Source of the DNA: Adiantum capillus-veneris | Lineage: Eukaryota; Streptophyta; Polypodiopsida; Polypodiales; Pteridaceae | Reading direction: 5' to 3' | NCBI GenBank assembly: GCA_014529385.2 | Contig: CM043963.1 | Span: 99,401,912 to 99,465,911, forward strand | DNA length: 64,000 bases | In this document: positions 1-12,203 of the stretch, one piece after another | How positions within the stretch are numbered: position 1 is the stretch's first letter | How the letters are laid out: the number at the start of each line of letters is the position of its first letter | The notes under the pieces: generated by a model | Database searches by the model: none | What the model was told of the DNA's origin: nothing | Seen by the model: only the letters and a program-made list of their open reading frames with translations | Translations under genes and position numbers: made by a program

Positions 1-779
1 GCGGTCATCAAAAACTTCTAGATCACCATCTCCGTCAAATAGAAAGCAATTGTAGACGTGTTGTCATAGTTTTTCGCATGCCTTTCATGGTGTACGCTAG
101 TGCTTGTCATATTTTCCCTAGCAAGCCCTCCATAAGCCTTGCATGCGGCTCAATTTTTTGAGATGTCGAGAACCTAGTCAATCATGTTGTACCTTGCAGA
201 ATCATGAAAGCTTATGCATGTCAAACTCAAAATCTTTGAGATCCTTTGCCAATCTTGTTGGTTCTTCTCAAAATAATGCTTGTATGCCTTGCATGGCTCT
301 ACAATTTTATGTAGCTTCATGCAAAACGATGCAAGTCATGTTGATCATAGATGATATCAAGTCTCGTGTCGCTTCCTTATTTTGCACAATTGCTACACAC
401 AGGACTGAGACCTTAGCAAGGAAGGGTGCCCAAAATAAGGAGCCCAACCTCTTTTCTATTAATTGTGAACTCAAGTTTGGAGGTATGGCAGGCTGCAGAG
501 TGCACCGAAGATCAGAGAGAGAAAATAGCAAGCGATGGAGAACTTGATTGTGCTGAAGATTGCAGTAAAAACTTTTTGCTTAGTCCGTGTTGCAAATTCC
601 ACAAGACCATTTGTGAAGGTTTTTGTGGTGGTCGCTCAGCCTTGGTAAGCCCCGTTGCACACGCCTTCAGTCTAGTACCAAACCGAGCTCCATCCAAGTT
701 GTGTTTCCTGCACCACCTCGACTCCCCAACCTTTTGCATGGCTTTGCATGCATTCATGCAAGATCTAAGGGACCACACC

Positions 780-1200
<421 letters not shown>

Positions 1201-2430
1201 CCCTTTTCCTGACAAAGAGATTGCAAGGTGGTTCCTCTTGTATCACACCCACCATTGCACAAGGATTTCCATCAAAGTTCAATACTTTTCCATGTGAGAA
1301 GATAAAATCTCATGTCAATCATGCAAAGATGGAGAATGTGGACATAGATTGAGAGCAAGAAGAGGTATCTCCTTCTCAAGGAGAGCTTTAACACACACAC
1401 ACACCCTTTCTCCTAGTGCAAAAGGGGGCACCCCTCAACAAAGGAGAAGTCCACGGAAGCAGCCATTGATGAAGACACTCCCTAGCCCTAAATAAGTGTA
1501 CACAAAAGAGGTTGGTAGAAATGAGTGATTGTGGATTCAATGAAGTGGTAGAGGACTTGGCAAAGAGAAAAGCAAGGGATGAATAAGGGGCATGCAAAGG
1601 AAAAAGAGGTAGCCAGCATTGGAGATTCATTGCCTTTCCCAGAGATTGAGCTTCCCGATGAGCATCTAGCATGCCAATGTCGTGCAAGCATAGATTGCCC
1701 AAAGTGATCCACATTCATTTTCAAAAGGGTGTGGATGATGGCTTACCTCGAGGATAGCCATGGCATCAACATAGAGATTCAAAAGCACCCTAGGGTTCGG
1801 CCATTACACAAAGAGGGTGAGAGAAGATCCGAACTCATGCCACATCCTAAAGTGCAAGCTTGGTATAAGAAAACCATGAAAATTTTTCTGATAAGAATTG
1901 AAAAACTACACAAAATTGCAAGAGGTATCAGTGTCTTATGCAGAGATGGGAATTACAATTATGGAAGGATCTTGGAAACAAGTACAAGGACATATCAGAG
2001 GCTGATTTTGTTGTAGATTTTGCTTGTGGGAGGATGACTTACTATTATATGTAAGGCAAAGGCCATTTGTTGGCAAAAATTCAAAGGCACATTTATGCCG
2101 GTTATGAAGAAAGTGTAATTGTATGTCATGTTTTGTCATGTTGTATACTCATTACACTGATATTATGGATGGGCTAACATAATGTACACTATGGAAAATT
2201 TATCTCTTTGCAACTAATTCTTAATTTCCCATGTTTTGGGCATATATAGAAGAGGATACATGATGTTCCTCCTTAGATTGAGGACCAAACAAGATACTTC
2301 GGACCTTTTGTAGCCATTTTGCAACCTCAAGCTCGATGAGGTACTAGTCTAAGGTTTTTCACTTCCATGTTCGTAAATTGCTTTTCTTGTGTATTGTTTC
2401 TAGTGTATGACTTGTTTTTCCAATGCATGA
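1201..2430. other. No recognisable gene
   Basis: Only short open frames occur. The longest on the plus strand is about 1729-2016 (95 codons). It has no motif I recognise and no clear splice context. The stretch may hold degraded transposon sequence, but nothing supports a specific call. Confidence 0.4.
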
Positions 2431-2948
2431 GTTGTTTTTCCTTTTAGCCTTCCTTGCTTGCCTCTCTAACAAGGAAAAAGCTACTAGTTCAAAGAGGCAA
2501 GGAATCAAAACAACCTATTGACATAGGCTCCCCTGAGAACACCTCTCAACTAGCACTCCAATTTTTTGTTACTGGAAATCAACTAATAGTTGAAAAGGAG
2601 GGTCATGAAATCAGCCCCTCGACTTTGACACGTAGCAATCGGGCATTATACAGGTGTATATAACCCATCCTCCTAATCATTGCTCTCGATTTGCTTCATA
2701 CTCTCTATGCTAAGTGTGGCTTTTTTATGCTAGATTCTCCTTAAATGTTTCTACGATGATCAACCCATGCCGTTTTGGGTTACAAGTGACTATGGATGAT
2801 GAGGTCTTGTGCTTAATTTTAATCAATGAAGCATCTACATCAACAATGAATTTGTTTTCAATGTAATCCCTTTTATGTTCTATTTGGTTAAGCTCCTAGC
2901 CATAATAAAAGATAGCAATGCTCCTAACATACACACTTCGACAGGTGG

Positions 2949-3575
2949 ATGGAGTGCATGCTTGCCTCAGATGTCTTACAACAAGTAATGTTTGTGGACT
3001 CCATGTGGTTTTTGTTAGTGGATGCCTTTATGGGCAAGAGTGATGCTATGCATGTCTTGCACAACTTCTCTGGAAAGGGTACTTTGAGGACTTTGTGCTT
3101 ATTTTTCTTCCAATCATTTTTAGGTGAAATATAAGAAGGATACAAAAAAAAAAAGGCATGTTGTATTCATACTTTGCATTGATATATTGGTTGTCATTTA
3201 TGCAATAGGAAACATTGGGCATTCCATGTGATGTACCTTGCTGAACATACAAAGGTTGTAGGGATACATGGGAGAAAGAATCAACTTCTCTACTATGATC
3301 CGCTTGGATTCAAGAACATGATGGATATTGTACCTATTTTGCATAGGTAAGTAATATGAGTTTATAGTTGCTTATAGTTGTCCATATGGTTGTTATTTTT
3401 GGCGGCTATACATGTAGTGCATTGGAGGCTCTGGCTGAAGGGATGAAGGATCCTAGTCTTCAACATGGTGTTGCTTGAGCTTGCCACTATGTTCATGTTG
3501 AGAGTGTTAAAAGTAACCGATTCAACCAAGTTCTCTTTACTATGGATTTTATGTCATGGCTACCATTTGATATGT
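2949..3575 (+). pseudogene. Ulp1-like (C48) cysteine protease relic with introns
   Basis: A frame just before a GT at about 3124 reads IFLPIIF. The reading resumes after an AG at about 3208 with RKHWAFHVMYLAEH and then YYDPLGF. The HW and YYDxLG pair matches the histidine and aspartate regions of Ulp1/SENP-type SUMO proteases, which are often carried by plant Mutator-like and CACTA elements. A second GT-AG intron appears to run from about 3347 to 3417. The third catalytic region, normally Q-x-N-x-x-DCG, is degraded: I read Q-V-L-F-T-M-D-F-M and no cysteine. An in-frame stop lies just upstream of that. A possible upstream exon covers about 2441-2652. Whether this was a host gene or transposon cargo cannot be told. 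Confidence 0.5.
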
Positions 3576-3998
3576 AATCAAGTCTTGATTGCAAGAAAAG
3601 AGCAAGAGTTAGGTATCAAAAGCATGGTTTTTCCATGATGATGTGTTGGCATTGAAGGAAAATCTCATAGATGGTGTCTAGTTCTAACAATTGGCTGATT
3701 TGGTGCAAAAGTGCTAGCTTATATGATGTAATAAAGATGGTGGATCTGATCTAAACATGTTATGGCTGATTTGGTGCAAAAATGCTCACTAATCTAATGC
3801 AATAATGCTCGTGGTTTGATGTCAAAGCACTAGTTGATCTGATGCTTCCCTTGAGTTCGTGAAATCGAAGTATGTCCAAAGTTTTCATATCAGTGTCAAG
3901 TGTAGCAAAAGGGTTTAAGGATTTGAACTCAAATCTAGTACTACACACAAAAACAAGGTTAATTTACTTTACTTGAGAGTACTAAAGTGAACACAATG

Positions 3999-4000
<2 letters not shown>

Positions 4001-4086
<86 letters not shown>
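4001..4086. repeat. (GA)43 microsatellite
   Basis: Pure GA tract inside the first unit of the 3.7-5.2 kb array, at the same place as the tract at 4634-4703. Confidence 0.97.
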
Positions 4087-4087
<1 letters not shown>

Positions 4088-4632
4088 GATTTTGCATGTC
4101 GGGTCCCAAACCACCCTCAAGGGCTCCTTTGCTCTGCCAAAGCAAGCACTTACTTTAATTTGCACAAATGCGGATACAATGGCCAAATGCTAAATATTGA
4201 GTGTTCCATGTTGATGATCTGCAAGAATGCTAAATACTGAGTGTTCCATGCTGATAATCTATAAAAATGCTAGATAGTGATGCTGATGCCAAATGCTAGG
4301 ACTGATGTGGTGCAAAAATGTTGACTGATTTGAGGCAAAAATGGTGGTTGATATGGTGCCATAATGTTGGCTGATCTAGTGAAATAACATAAGCAAATCT
4401 TGTGCAAAAATACTGACAAATTTGATGCAAAAATTCTAGGGCCTATTTGGTGCAAAAATGTTGGTTGATATGGTGCAATAAAGCTCGCAGGTCTGATGCC
4501 AAAACACTTGTTGATCTGATGTTTCCCTTGAGTTTGCAAAATTGAAGGATCTAAAGATTTGAACTCAGATCTAGTACTTTGCGCAAACACAATATTACTT
4601 TACTCTACTTGAGAGCACTAAAGTGAATAAAT

Positions 4633-4633
<1 letters not shown>

Positions 4634-4703
<70 letters not shown>
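4634..4703. repeat. (GA)35 microsatellite
   Basis: Pure GA tract in the second unit of the 3.7-5.2 kb array. Its flanks match those of the 4001-4086 tract, so the two are copies of one locus that differ in length. Confidence 0.97.
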
Positions 4704-4706
<3 letters not shown>

Positions 4707-5279
4707 AAGATGACACTGCATGTCAGGTCCCAACCACCCGCAAGGGCTTCGTGTTTTGTTGCCAAAGCAAGTACTTGATTTAGTCTGCACAAATGTGGAT
4801 ACAATGGCCAAATGCAAAATACTGAGTGCTCCATGCTAATGATCTGCAAAAAATCTACATAGCGATGTTGATGCAAAAATGCTAGGGCTGATCTGGTGCA
4901 AAAATGTCGGTTGATCTGATGCAAAAATGATGGCTCATTTGATGCAATAACGATGGCGGATTCGGTGCCATAATGCTGGCAATTCTGATGCAAAAATATT
5001 AGGGCTGATCAATTGAAAAAACGTTGGTTGATCTGTCGCAATAGCATTGGTGAATATGATGCCAAAATGCTATTGATTTGGTGCTTCCCTTGAGTTTGTA
5101 AATCCAAAGCACATCTAGAGCTTTGTTACCAATGTCAAGTGCAACACAAGGGTTTAAGGTTTGGAACTTGGATCTAGTACTTTGCACAATCACAAGGTTA
5201 CTTTACTTGAGAGAACTAGATTGAACACACATAGGCCTTGCATATGCCTCAAAGGAAAAATATTTTAATAGCTTTATAA

Positions 5280-6850
5280 CCCTGGTGAGGGATGAGGATC
5301 TGATGCATAAGTATAAATGGACCTCCATAAACCAAGTCGGTAGACCTCAATATAAACATTGATAAAGTTGACCTTGCTATAGACGTGGACATGACCATGA
5401 GTTGGACTTGCCAAATACTAGCCGACTCATATGACCATTAAAATAGATGTTTCCATCAACACAACCAACATGGCAATAAAAATCTTCTCCACCATAAAAC
5501 CATAATCCTAGACTTGCTATAGGCACAACCGCACTTGCCATAAACCTAGACAAAACCAAAAACGCGATAAAACCATAAACTGGATTTACCAAAAGCAGAA
5601 TCGGAACCTCCTCCTAAGCCCACACATGAAGTTAGCATTGACCATGGACCTAACCATAAACATGACCAAGAAGACCATCAAAAGCAATCTCGCCATAAAG
5701 CCAATAACTTGGAATCATGAGCTGTAAACACAACCAAACCTTAACATAAACTCAGACAAAAATTGACCTCACCATAGAGCCATAAACCCAAACTCGCCAT
5801 AAACCTAGACATGAACATAAAATTGGATCTTGCAAAAAAACCAATCAACATGACCATTAAAACAAACCTTGCCATAAACACACCCAACACGATGTAAACA
5901 AGGAATTGCTATAAACTTGAGTAAAATACATCTCGCCATAAAACCATAAACTTGAACTTGCCATAAGCACAATCGATCCTTGCTAGATCATAAACCAAAC
6001 CTTGCTGTAAACCCAAATATGTTGATAAATTGAACCTCGCTAGAAAGTTGACATTGAGCCTAAACTAGAGCTCACCATAAACACAATCAACATGGCAATA
6101 AACATCAACCTTGCCATAGACCCATAAAATCCATACTCGCCATAAACAAAGTTGACCTTGCCATTAACCTCAACATATCAACCTCACTTTAAACTCACAC
6201 ATGATCCTAAACCGGATCTTGCCATAAACCCAGATATGATGATAAACTAGACCTGCTAGAAACTTGACATTGAGCCTAAACTAGAGCTCACTATAAACAC
6301 AATCAACATGAAAATAAAATCAAACCTTTCCACAAATACATAAACCCAAACTCGCCATAAACAAATTTGGACCTTGCCATAAATCTGGACAAATTGACCC
6401 CGCCATAAAACCATAGACGTGGACTCACAATAAAAGCAATCATACCTCCTCCTACACCTTGATGTGACCATAAATGGAACCTTGCCATAAACCCATCTAT
6501 GATGATACATTGAACCTTGCCAAAAACCTCGCATATAAAAATGCCACAAAACCTGGCATAAATATGTCAACCATAAACTTAGGATACACAACTATCACAA
6601 AATCTTCTATAACTTTGTATACAAAATTGGTTTAATATTTCCACCATAAACCTAGCATAGATATGTCAGCCACCATAACCCTGGTGTACAAAGCTTTCAT
6701 AAAATCTTGGGTAAATGCCGCACCAAAACCTAACCAAAGCCAGCCACAAATACCAAAACTTCCCCAAAAATAGCCAAAAAGACTTGTATTTAAGAATAAA
6801 CGCATAGGCATAATCACGAGGGAAAAACGTCTAAGAGAAACCATAAAAAA
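5280..6850. repeat. Degenerate minisatellite based on CCATAAAC
   Basis: The stretch is built of dozens of imperfect copies of a motif like CTTGCCATAAACCCA, with inserted words such as ATGACC and TTGACC. A longer unit is also repeated. The block with AAGTTGACATTGAGCCTAAA and CTAGAGCTCAC recurs near 6041 and 6257, about 217 bp apart, with a partial third copy near 6496. Open frames on the minus strand here follow the repeat and show no protein family. Confidence 0.75.
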
Positions 6851-7820
6851 GAACTATTTGGATCTCGTGCATAATCTCCAATACATCAGCCTATAGATCA
6901 CAACTCAATGCATCTGCTAAAACCCAAATATGCATCTAAGGTATAGGGATTAGAACACTTGTATTTAGTCACGTCCTCCAAAACATACATTTGAGAATTA
7001 CACCACACTATGTGCACATCACAATAGATTAATTTGTATCCATGATGCAAAGGCCTTTTCCCAAATTATCCCATCATCAAGCCTTATGCTAAAATATTGC
7101 TCACTACTAGCATTGTGCAAGTCTGGACTCCTACATGCTATGATTAGCTGGACCAAATGATTCATGATGTGAATGCTAGACACAAATGCTTATGACATAA
7201 GGGGAGAAATGCATAGCATGCATGGAAACACATTGTGCAAGCCTCATCAATCAAAAGGGTTTTACTATAGCATTGAGGGGAATAAACACGTCTCCATTTC
7301 CAAAGCACACAGGATTTTTCCCCCGCTGGTATTTAGGATTCAAGGAACTAGTGACGTGTTTTCTCTTTGATGGTTAGGAGCACCCTTCAACTTCATTGCA
7401 ATTCAGATCACCAATGCTTGGAAGCCTACCATGTCCAAGTCATGTTTGCCTAACATTGGCCTGGATTTGTTTGATATTGCTTGGAAAGTTGACCTCCTTG
7501 GGCTCATGAAAATTTCTCAAGTTCTCTAATGAGATCCTTAATTGGGTGTGAGGTGTCTCCTTTTGCTCCATTCCCCATGTGCATAAATAATATAGGAGCT
7601 TTTGCAATAGATCTTTAAAGACATCAATACAAGAAGCTATCTCTGCATTAGTGTCCCTCAATTCTTGCATATTGCTATACAAGTCACCAACCATTGCCTT
7701 TCCATCACAACAGGTTTCTAGTTTAATAGCTTGGGCATATTGTTGCTGGTACTACTTGTTGGAATTTCATCCACTGCATGTACGCTATCCATAATGGGCA
7801 AAATTGTATGTAGCATTGGA
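6851..7820. other. Mostly unassigned; possible MULE 3' region
   Basis: A minus-strand frame at about 7440-7694 (84 codons) lies just past the SWIM finger of the MULE relic, in the same direction. It could be its C-terminal tail, but it shows no diagnostic motif. The rest has no feature I can support. Confidence 0.35.
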
Positions 7821-8450
7821 AAATAGCACTCAAGAATTAGGCAAACCCTATATTGGGACGACCAATCTAGACAATCACAATAAGAGGACTACATGCAAAC
7901 ATGATACCAAGAGTCTGTTGTCATGCTTTGAATCTTGAATAGTTGTGCATGCAACAGGTCAAGCACTAGCCTATTTATCTTGGCAGCATTGACCTATTTA
8001 TCTTGGCATCCAACAGAGTATACTTCGCATATTGCTACAATTTCTTCACCATATTTGTAGTGTCAACATTTCCATGAGGGAATAGGCACCCCAACTTTGG
8101 CCAACTCTCGTTCCATATACATGACTTTGAGCACCATCCATTAGAGACGTAATGTTGGATATTTACATGCTCAGAGTAATCTAAGAGGAGGCTCTTGAAG
8201 TGAGCATCAAAGTCATCCTTTGACTTTGAGTGCGTAAGATTTCACATTGAATACTATACATGGTCTTGCAGCTGTTTTGGTACTTTTGGCAATAGGTTCT
8301 CAATCCAAGCCTTTTTTGTATGATACCAGCAAAGTAGGACATGGCATGCAACCTGCACTCTTTGGCTTCTTGTGGGCTAATCCCAACAAGAAAAATCATC
8401 ATTAATGGCTCTCAAGATGGCCTTCAACTCTTGGTGGAACTTGTCTACAT
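7820..8450 (-). pseudogene. Mutator-like (MULE) transposase relic with SWIM zinc finger
   Basis: One minus-strand frame, with a few stops, reads in order: FHQELKAILRAI near 8440; VLLCWYHTKKAWIENL near 8330-8295, matching the end of the MULE transposase core; PHGNVDTTNMV near 8075-8045; and AKINR near 8000. The NxDTTNMVE...NRRxDRL pattern is typical of SWIM-containing MULE transposases. Further on, CDCLDWSSQYRVC at about 7881-7830 fits the first half of a SWIM finger (CxC...CxH), with the final CKH degraded. MULE transposases cut and paste DNA in the nucleus. Several in-frame stops show this copy is dead. The N-terminal part should lie toward 9100 but is too eroded to assign. No terminal repeats were found. 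Confidence 0.65.
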
Positions 8451-9460
8451 TGTTGCAGAAGGTCGGATGCTACCCATCCTTGAAAATATAATGCAAATAG
8501 TCAATTCAAGGGCATTACTTTCTTGACTTTTTCTTGTATCACTTGTGCACAACACCAACCACACAGGAAGTCTAATTTCGTATTGATTTTGAAGAATTGC
8601 AGCATACAGTGGCAATCCATATACATTTGTCTTTTATGTATTGTCCACCGCCCATGCATTATGTCGTGAGATTTAAATACACATCTCAAGCATCTTGTTA
8701 TCTTGAATGATTACATAAAATGGTTTGTTGATGTCCCTTTGATCATTTGGATTGTATGGTTGGATTTATAGAATCGTTTAAAGATAGAAAACACCAACAT
8801 AAGATGTAACCATAGTTAGAAATGGAAGAAGGGTAGTCAAAGAGTCCACCTTTTCATTAGCTTGTAACTTTAGAGCCTCTACATACATTGCCAACCAAGC
8901 ATTGTTCTACAACAAAAAAGATTGGTCAAGTCCAATGTGGTCGGTTGATTATCAAGAAAATAACCATCCTACCTTGATGTCTCAAGGTATATGCCAACTA
9001 TCAAACCTCTTTTGAGATCATGAAGAATCGATAAGTAATGCGGTCCAATGGTGATGCTTCTTTTAAAACTGACATTTTGGCCACATGACTGGATGTACCA
9101 ATATCACAATAGTCCTCTGTGCAACATTGAAGCACTCATGGATGAACAGTGAGAAAATACAAATCAACTCGAGAGCCAAGAACATGACCCTCATGCATTG
9201 TATGGAGTACAATAGTGACTTCCTCTTGCTGAACTAGACTCGTACATCAAAGCAAGTCGGTGCTTGATTCTATAGATGACAAGCTACCACCCTCCTCCTC
9301 TAGACAATCATTTAAGTCAGGTATAAGATAGTGCAATGCTTGCACCATCGTGTACATCCTAGAGACCTCAAGACAATTGTTTAGATTAGGTATGAGAGAG
9401 TGAAATGATTGCTCACCATGGTTTTGTACATTCTGTAGATCATCCATTCTGGCTGCCACC
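8451..9460 (-). other. Probable eroded upstream part of the MULE; 69-bp duplication at its end
   Basis: No motif is clear between 8450 and 9240. A minus-strand frame at 9247-9459 contains an imperfect duplication of about 23 residues: SFHSLIPNLNNCLE and LHYLIPDLNDCLE. It corresponds to a 69-bp tandem repeat near 9305 and 9374. It lies upstream of the MULE in the same direction and might be its N-terminus. This is inference from position only. Confidence 0.3.
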
Positions 9461-9469
9461 TTTTCCTAT

Positions 9470-10750
9470 TTTCCCAAGTATACAGTTAGATCAGATCCTT
9501 CTTTGCCTTGCTCAACTAGTCATGGTTTGGTGCACTTCCACCAAGGTTGCCACTCTCACAATTATTGAGATTTTTTGGATGGAGATGGACAAAAGAGAGT
9601 GGCCAATGAGAAGAAGATCAATGGAACATAGAAAATTAGCTATTAGTCACCTAGGCATTCATTGACGGGTCTTTTTCTCAAAATGGCTACTTTGATTTCA
9701 CTATATTTTTCTTTTCCATGAGGTAGATCTCACCCCCATTGGTTTTTGCTTTTGTAAACTACCAAATGGATACAAGCCTTGACTTATTTTACACTAGAAT
9801 GTGCGTGTGAACACCCAAAAAATAGCACTGCCTACTCACCCTTTTCTAAAACTTAATGAGATAGAAAAGGGTAAAAATGCTGAAAAAGAGAGTTGTGTTG
9901 AATGGTGTGCATAGGAAGCTCCATTCTTGCTGGAATGGAGATTTGCTTGCCATCTAGCACAACTCTCCTATAGTAAAATAACCTATCCATACTCTTGCTT
10001 TTTCAATAATATTCAATTCATTACCTAAAAGATTGAAGGGGAACTTGAGTGGCTCTATTGTGCAAGGGATGGGAGTGAGGTGTGGAGAGGCATGTGCTAC
10101 AGGGTGCTCTCGGGAGGGGGAGCCCGGGCTGGACATCTTTGCCTTTGTGTTGTAGGCTCTCACCCTACAAAAATACATCTACTATTCTACGGGTTGGGGG
10201 GAGCTCAAGAGCACTGGACGGTGCTCACCGTGGAGGGGGATTTGGGCTGTGGAGAGTAGGAAAAGCTTATGGAGTTCGAGGGCTTCCATTCTTGATATTC
10301 CCCTTTGATTTCGATATGACCAGCTGGATGGAATGGAGGATCCACTAAATCTTCTGGAAGGGCATTTGTGCCAACTTAAGCTGGTGTTTAAGAAGGTCCT
10401 TGTGTTGGAATTTCTTAGTATGTACAAGTTCTTGCTTTGGTGGGTTTCTATTGTTGGGCACCCTGGTTGTTGGCAGATTTGAGGAGATTTGGAATGATCT
10501 GGCTGGGGTTCGTAGTGCTTGGATGTCCTTAGTCTTGTTGGATCTTTGTGAGAGTGCTCAAGCTTGTGGTCTTTGGTTCAGCTTCAACTGTTGGTGCTGC
10601 TGCATGGTGGGCTTGTAGTGATAGGTGGATTTTCTCCATGGTGGACCCCCATGTAGTTATTTTGGTTCTATCTATGCTAATCTTGGTGTGACTAGTCTGC
10701 TTTGTCCTCGGGGTTATTTGTCGACTGCCTGGTGGGCATGTATAGTTGGG
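9470..10750. other. No recognisable gene
   Basis: Several frames of 70-90 codons occur on both strands between 9.4 and 10.6 kb. None shows a known motif, and they overlap each other. Nothing specific is supported. Confidence 0.4.
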
Positions 10751-10754
10751 GTGG

Positions 10755-10756
<2 letters not shown>

Positions 10757-10827
<71 letters not shown>

Positions 10828-10855
10828 TGTGTGTGTGTGTGTGTGCGCGCGCGCC
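10757..10855. repeat. (CT)n(GT)n(GC)n compound microsatellite
   Basis: About 34 CT units are followed by about 10 GT units and a short alternating GC run. Long alternating purine-pyrimidine DNA of this kind can adopt Z-DNA. That is general knowledge and has not been shown here. Confidence 0.95.
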
Positions 10856-11135
10856 CGCATGCGCATGCACTATATATAGAGAAGGTATCTCCCCCTATCT
10901 TTGTGTGATAGAATTTACAGGTTTTCCTAGGGAAGGTAGCTTGTGAAAGTACCACTTGCGTAGCTGATCAGTTTTGGAGGCAGGAGTAGCAAGAGAAGAT
11001 CGGGGAGGTCACCACAGTAAAAAAATGCCTATTATGTGGGTTCAGCATTAAAGATTATTTTATTCTATATTTTCTCACATGTTCACATATAGAAGGGTGT
11101 TAAAAGAAGGGTCACTATAAGAGGCTATTCATATT

Positions 11136-11240
11136 AGTGACGCTCACACAGCGACGCTCAAAAAAAAAAAATCCCGGCGTCACTATGAGCGTCGCAAATT
11201 TCCAAAGAAATTTGCGACGCTCATAGCGACGCCGACTGGG
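11136..11240. repeat. Left subterminal repeats and hairpin of the CACTA element
   Basis: Copies of the GACGCTC/GAGCGTC word occur here. Within them, 11176-11202 and 11207-11233 form a nearly perfect inverted repeat (GGCGTCACTATGAGCGTCGC and its complement). In En/Spm, TNPA binds short repeated subterminal motifs. By analogy these are candidate TNPA sites. Confidence 0.8.
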
Positions 11241-11322
11241 CTAAAAAAATAACAGAGCGCACCCAAAAACTCAGATCTCAGATCTGAGTTTTTCGGTGCC
11301 CTCAAGCAAGGAGCAGGTAACG

Positions 11323-11327
<5 letters not shown>

Positions 11328-11366
<39 letters not shown>
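11328..11366. repeat. (CT)n microsatellite
   Basis: CT tract inside the CACTA left region, followed by (CA)n at 11379-11407. Confidence 0.9.
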
Positions 11367-11370
<4 letters not shown>

Positions 11371-11527
11371 CTTCTCCACACACACACACAAACACACACA
11401 CACACACGAGGAGAGGAAGGAGAGCCAGGTATGCTCCTTCCCTCTCCTCACTCTCGTGTTCCCTTCCCCTCTTTCTCTCTCCCTCTCTCTCTCTCTCTCA
11501 CGCACACATACACACACACATAGTGTT

Positions 11528-11530
<3 letters not shown>

Positions 11531-11581
<51 letters not shown>
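11531..11581. repeat. (GA)25 microsatellite
   Basis: Pure GA tract inside the CACTA left region, just before the 50-bp tandem repeats. Confidence 0.95.
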
Positions 11582-11585
<4 letters not shown>

Positions 11586-11613
11586 AACATAAACAAAAAC
11601 GCACACACACATA

Positions 11614-11810
11614 CATAAACAAAGAATGCACACACACATTGAGAGAGGAAAAGAGAGAGAGAGCATGCATAAACAAAAAACGCACGCATTGAGAGAGGAA
11701 AAGAGAGAGAGAACATGCATAAACAAAAAACGCACACATTGAGAGAGGAAAAGAGAGAGAAAACATGAATACGATCCAAAAAAACGCCCACACATTGAGA
11801 GAGAAAGAGA
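11614..11810. repeat. 50-bp tandem repeat in the CACTA left region
   Basis: The word CATGCATAAACAAAAAACGC, followed by ACATTGAGAGAGGAAAAGAG, recurs at 11664, 11714 and (diverged) 11764, a period of 50 bp. A looser copy lies before 11640. No coding role is evident. Confidence 0.85.
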
Positions 11811-12009
11811 GAGAAACTAATTTAACGTCGTAGGAAACTAATTAAAATTAAAAGACCTAAAGATCTAGCCGACGAGGAGTTGAACTCAAGACCTATTATT
11901 CAAGAGGGAAATGGCATAACCAATCTATCATACTTGGCATGGGTGATAGAAAGGTTATACCATTTATCTCTTTTTATTGGCACACACATCCACACACGCG
12001 CACACACAC

Positions 12010-12202
12010 AAGAAGAAGAGAGTTATAACGTCGTAGGAAACTATCCTAAAAGACGTTAAAGATTAGGTTAGATGTAGACTTACGTTAAATTAGATTTAAG
12101 TTTATTTAAGTTAAATAAGATTAGATTTAGGTTTATTTTTAATTAGATTTACGTTTATTTACGCTAGATTTAAATTTACGTTATATTAGATTAGATTTAG
12201 GT
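12010..12202. repeat. Left copy of direct repeat flanking the HIPP fragment
   Basis: The block with AACGTCGTAGGAAACTATCC, AAAGACGTTAAAGATTAGG and many TTAGATTTAGG words reappears, nearly identical, at 12642-12860. The left copy ends immediately before the captured gene fragment. Confidence 0.8.
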
Positions 12203-12203
12203 C

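Larger units (their letters stand above)
3690..5235. repeat. Satellite-like tandem array, about 560-680 bp units with inner short repeats
   Basis: Three successive units share an end block: a CTTGAGTTTG-like start, then GTCAAGTG, GGGTTTAAGG, GATCTAGTAC and TTACTTTACTTGAGAG. These blocks begin near 3849, 4528 and 5090. Units one and two then carry a GA tract and a shared block with GTCxGGTCCCAA and CAATGGCCAAATGC. The rest of each unit is built from a degenerate repeat of about 27 bp around TGATCTGGTGCAAAAATG. This is a higher-order minisatellite with no coding content. The third unit has lost its GA tract. Confidence 0.8.

Noticed and set aside
10082-10348. Possible gene with Gly-rich protein
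   Set aside because: No motif, no splice support, and overlapped by an equally good minus-strand frame.
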